Below are positions 62,527-64,000 of a stretch of 64,000 nt of DNA, piece by piece (the first letter of the stretch is position 1; each line of letters opens with the position of its first letter). The notes under the pieces are model-generated. The model made no database searches, was not told the DNA's origin, and worked only from the letters and a program-made list of their open reading frames with translations. The DNA lies in NCBI GenBank assembly GCA_964411125.1, contig CAYPJU010000005.1, positions 92,865 through 156,864 on the forward strand, written 5' to 3'. The translations under genes were made by a program, and so were the position numbers. The stretch comes from JBFIHF01 sp964411125. GTDB taxonomy: Bacteria > Myxococcota_A > Bradymonadia > Bradymonadales > Bradymonadaceae.

Positions 62527-63762
62527 CTAGTCGTACCGGAGGCCGTCGACGGGATGCTGGCGCGAAGCCCAGTAGCTCGGACCGATGGTGGCGACCAGAC
62601 AGATCGTCATCGCGGCGGCTGCGACGGCGAGGAACTCCCACGCGACGATGCGGACCGGCAGGTAGTCGATCATGTAGATCGTCGGGTCGAGACCGAAGTC
62701 GGTGTGCTTGATGGCGACGCAGAAGAGAAGGCCGCCCACGAGGCCAATCGCGGTTCCGATCGCGCCCACGACGAGGCCTTCGATGATGAAGACCTTCATG
62801 ATGCTCGATTGGGACGCGCCCATCGACTTGAGGATTGCGATCTCCTTCTGCTTGTCGAGCACGATCATGATGAGCGTGCAGACGATGTTGAAGCTCGCGA
62901 CCAACACGATGAAGCAGAAGAGCACGGCGAGGACGAGGCGTTGGAGCCCAAGCGACGTGAAGAGGTTGTGGTTCAGTTCGCGCCAGTCGAGCACCCGGAA
63001 GCGTCCCGGCGGAATCGCCGACTTGATGTCGTCGGCGATCGGCGCGACGCCGAACACGTTGTCCACGCGAATGTCGATCCCCGTGACGAGGTCGCCCTGG
63101 TTGAAGAAGTCCTGCAGCGCCCGGTAGTCGGTCATCACCAGTCGGCTGTCGTACTCGTAGAAGCCGCTGTTGTAGAGCCCCGCGACCTTGAAGTAGTTGC
63201 TCGACGGGCGGTGCTCTTTCGACGACCAACCCTCGGGATCGAGGCTCTCGAGCGGGCTCGTGATCTGCAGCGTGTCCCCGACCTTCACCCCGAGCTTGTC
63301 GGCGAGCGTCTTCCCGAGCAGCACCTTCGCCTGCCCCTTCTCGCCGTCGGCCGGAAACCGGTCGAACTCGAGCTGCTCGAAGACGCCTTCCTGCAGCGTG
63401 TACTTCGGGAGGTCGCTGACCTGCTCGATCTCGAGCGGCTCGATCCCCTTGATGAGAATCCCCGCCGTCTTGTCCCCGTGCGTCGCGATCATCTCGTGGA
63501 ACACGAACGGGCTCGTCGCGGTGACGCCGGGGATCTTTTCGATCGTCTTCTGGATGTCGCGGTAGTCGCGGAAGTCGATGCCGTACTTGATGATCAGGAT
63601 GTGGCTGTTGATGCCGAGGACGCGGTCCCTGAACGCTTCCTGGAATCCACCCGTCACGGCGATGACGCTCGTGAGCGCCATGACGCCGAGCAGCACCCCG
63701 AGGATCGCGATCAGCGTGATCGTCGACAAAAAGCTGCGTCGACGGCTCCGCAGATGCCGCAT
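62527..63762 (-). CDS. LolC/LolE-type lipoprotein-releasing ABC transporter permease
   Basis: 411 aa from ATG 63762. It has the FtsX/MacB-like core of lipoprotein-release permeases: an N-terminal TM (STITLIAILGVLLGVMALTS) with VTGGFQEAFRDRVLGINSHI after it, a periplasmic domain, three C-terminal TMs (VLAVLFCFIVLVASFNIVCT, VFIIEGLVVGAIGTAIGLVG, AWEFLAVAAAAMTICLVATI) and the coupling loop DKQKEIAILKSMGASQSSIM. The family's N-terminal YELFIA-RHLR is encoded 5' of the ATG: codons at 63795-63763 read IKGSSYELFIA, behind GGAGGT, with ATC where a start is expected. The end overlaps the repeat array. No lolD is visible. Confidence 0.88.
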   Translation of the reverse strand: MRHLRSRRRSFLSTITLIAILGVLLGVMALTSVIAVTGGFQEAFRDRVLGINSHILIIKYGIDFRDYRDIQKTIEKIPGVTATSPFVFHEMIATHGDKTAGILIKGIEPLEIEQVSDLPKYTLQEGVFEQLEFDRFPADGEKGQAKVLLGKTLADKLGVKVGDTLQITSPLESLDPEGWSSKEHRPSSNYFKVAGLYNSGFYEYDSRLVMTDYRALQDFFNQGDLVTGIDIRVDNVFGVAPIADDIKSAIPPGRFRVLDWRELNHNLFTSLGLQRLVLAVLFCFIVLVASFNIVCTLIMIVLDKQKEIAILKSMGASQSSIMKVFIIEGLVVGAIGTAIGLVGGLLFCVAIKHTDFGLDPTIYMIDYLPVRIVAWEFLAVAAAAMTICLVATIGPSYWASRQHPVDGLRYD

Positions 63763-64000
63763 CGCGATGAAAAGTTCGTAGCTCGAGCCCTTGATACGTC
63801 GACCTCCAAGGGGGACCGCACGGAGTTAGCGGAACTGCGCGTCGTTGGCAATGATCCCGTGCCTGTCCAGCGGGGTTGAGCGACGTGGCCCGCGGGCGAC
63901 ACTCCCGGTCGCCGGCGCCTCGATGCCATCCAATGCCGACGACGAGACCGAGAACGAGATCGAGAACGAGGACGAGAACGAGGACGAGAACGAGGACGAG
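63763..64000. other. Non-coding end region with a simple GAGAACGAGGAC-type repeat
   Basis: The first 33 bp may encode the true N-terminus of the permease. The rest shows no clear gene. From 63941 to the window edge the sequence is a degenerate 6/12-bp repeat (GACGAG, GAGAAC, GAGGAC). On the plus strand an ATG at 63923 would read MPSNADDETENEIENEDENE onward to the edge, but this is probably a low-complexity intergenic repeat. Confidence 0.5.

Noticed and set aside
62075..63229. Open frame running through the N gap on the minus strand
   Set aside because: It exists only because N gives no stop codons, and it overlaps two supported genes.

Overview
This is a GC-rich, gene-dense window of bacterial chromosome, most likely from a deltaproteobacterial or Myxococcota-type organism; a Bradymonadales-like relative is plausible but not provable here. 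The reasons are a gltD-gltE-gltF-gltG-(TPR lipoprotein)-gltI cluster related to the Myxococcus gliding-motility/Nfs envelope machinery, several Ser/Thr kinases, FHA proteins, many Cys-rich lipoproteins and TPR envelope proteins. I saw no rRNA, tRNA, phage, IS element or CRISPR array. One 100-N scaffold gap lies at 62403-62502.

Layout. 1-2.8 kb: end of an unknown gene, then an overlapping set of sensor histidine kinase, membrane TPR-like protein and CoA-binding protein. 2.9-9.3 kb: a multi-pass membrane protein, then a candidate sigma-54 promoter followed by three overlapping TadE/TadG-like genes and an exported protein. 9.4-12.7 kb: rplS with a hairpin-plus-T-tract leader, a membrane coiled-coil protein that looks like an SMC/YhaN ATPase without its ATP motifs, rnhB and convergent yraN. 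12.7-15.7 kb: an exported HExxH peptidase and three small lipoproteins. 16-39 kb: the Glt-like cluster, ending in a 4142-residue TPR protein whose stop codon overlaps rsmI. 39.8-51.7 kb: an outer-membrane beta-barrel candidate, mgtE, a kinase/TPR/FAD-oxidoreductase run, mutY, an FHA-GAF-HD-GYP protein and an APH-like pseudokinase. 51.8-54 kb: a Ser/Thr kinase fused through one TM segment to a PhnD-like binding domain. 54-62.2 kb: a five-gene minus-strand operon of two lipoproteins, a 1060-residue tubulin-like (Tubulin_2) protein, a 646-residue membrane protein and moeA. 62.2-64 kb: repeat-rich intergenic DNA with the gap, and a LolC/LolE-type permease.

How the genes may work together. The 16-39 kb genes look like the periplasmic and inner-membrane core of a trans-envelope machine: TPR periplasmic proteins and lipoproteins, an FHA/TonB-like inner-membrane transducer and a huge TPR scaffold. 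GltH and GltJ are not seen next to it, and the nearby OMP at 39.8-41.4 kb is a candidate outer-membrane partner. The minus-strand operon at 54-62 kb is the best candidate for an undescribed system. A tubulin-family GTPase with intact glycine loops is encoded 6 bp before a membrane protein whose first 160 residues can be aligned by eye to the same fold but lack those loops, and two lipoprotein genes lie just upstream in the same operon. Ser/Thr kinases, HD-GYP and FHA modules point to extensive phospho- and c-di-GMP signalling.
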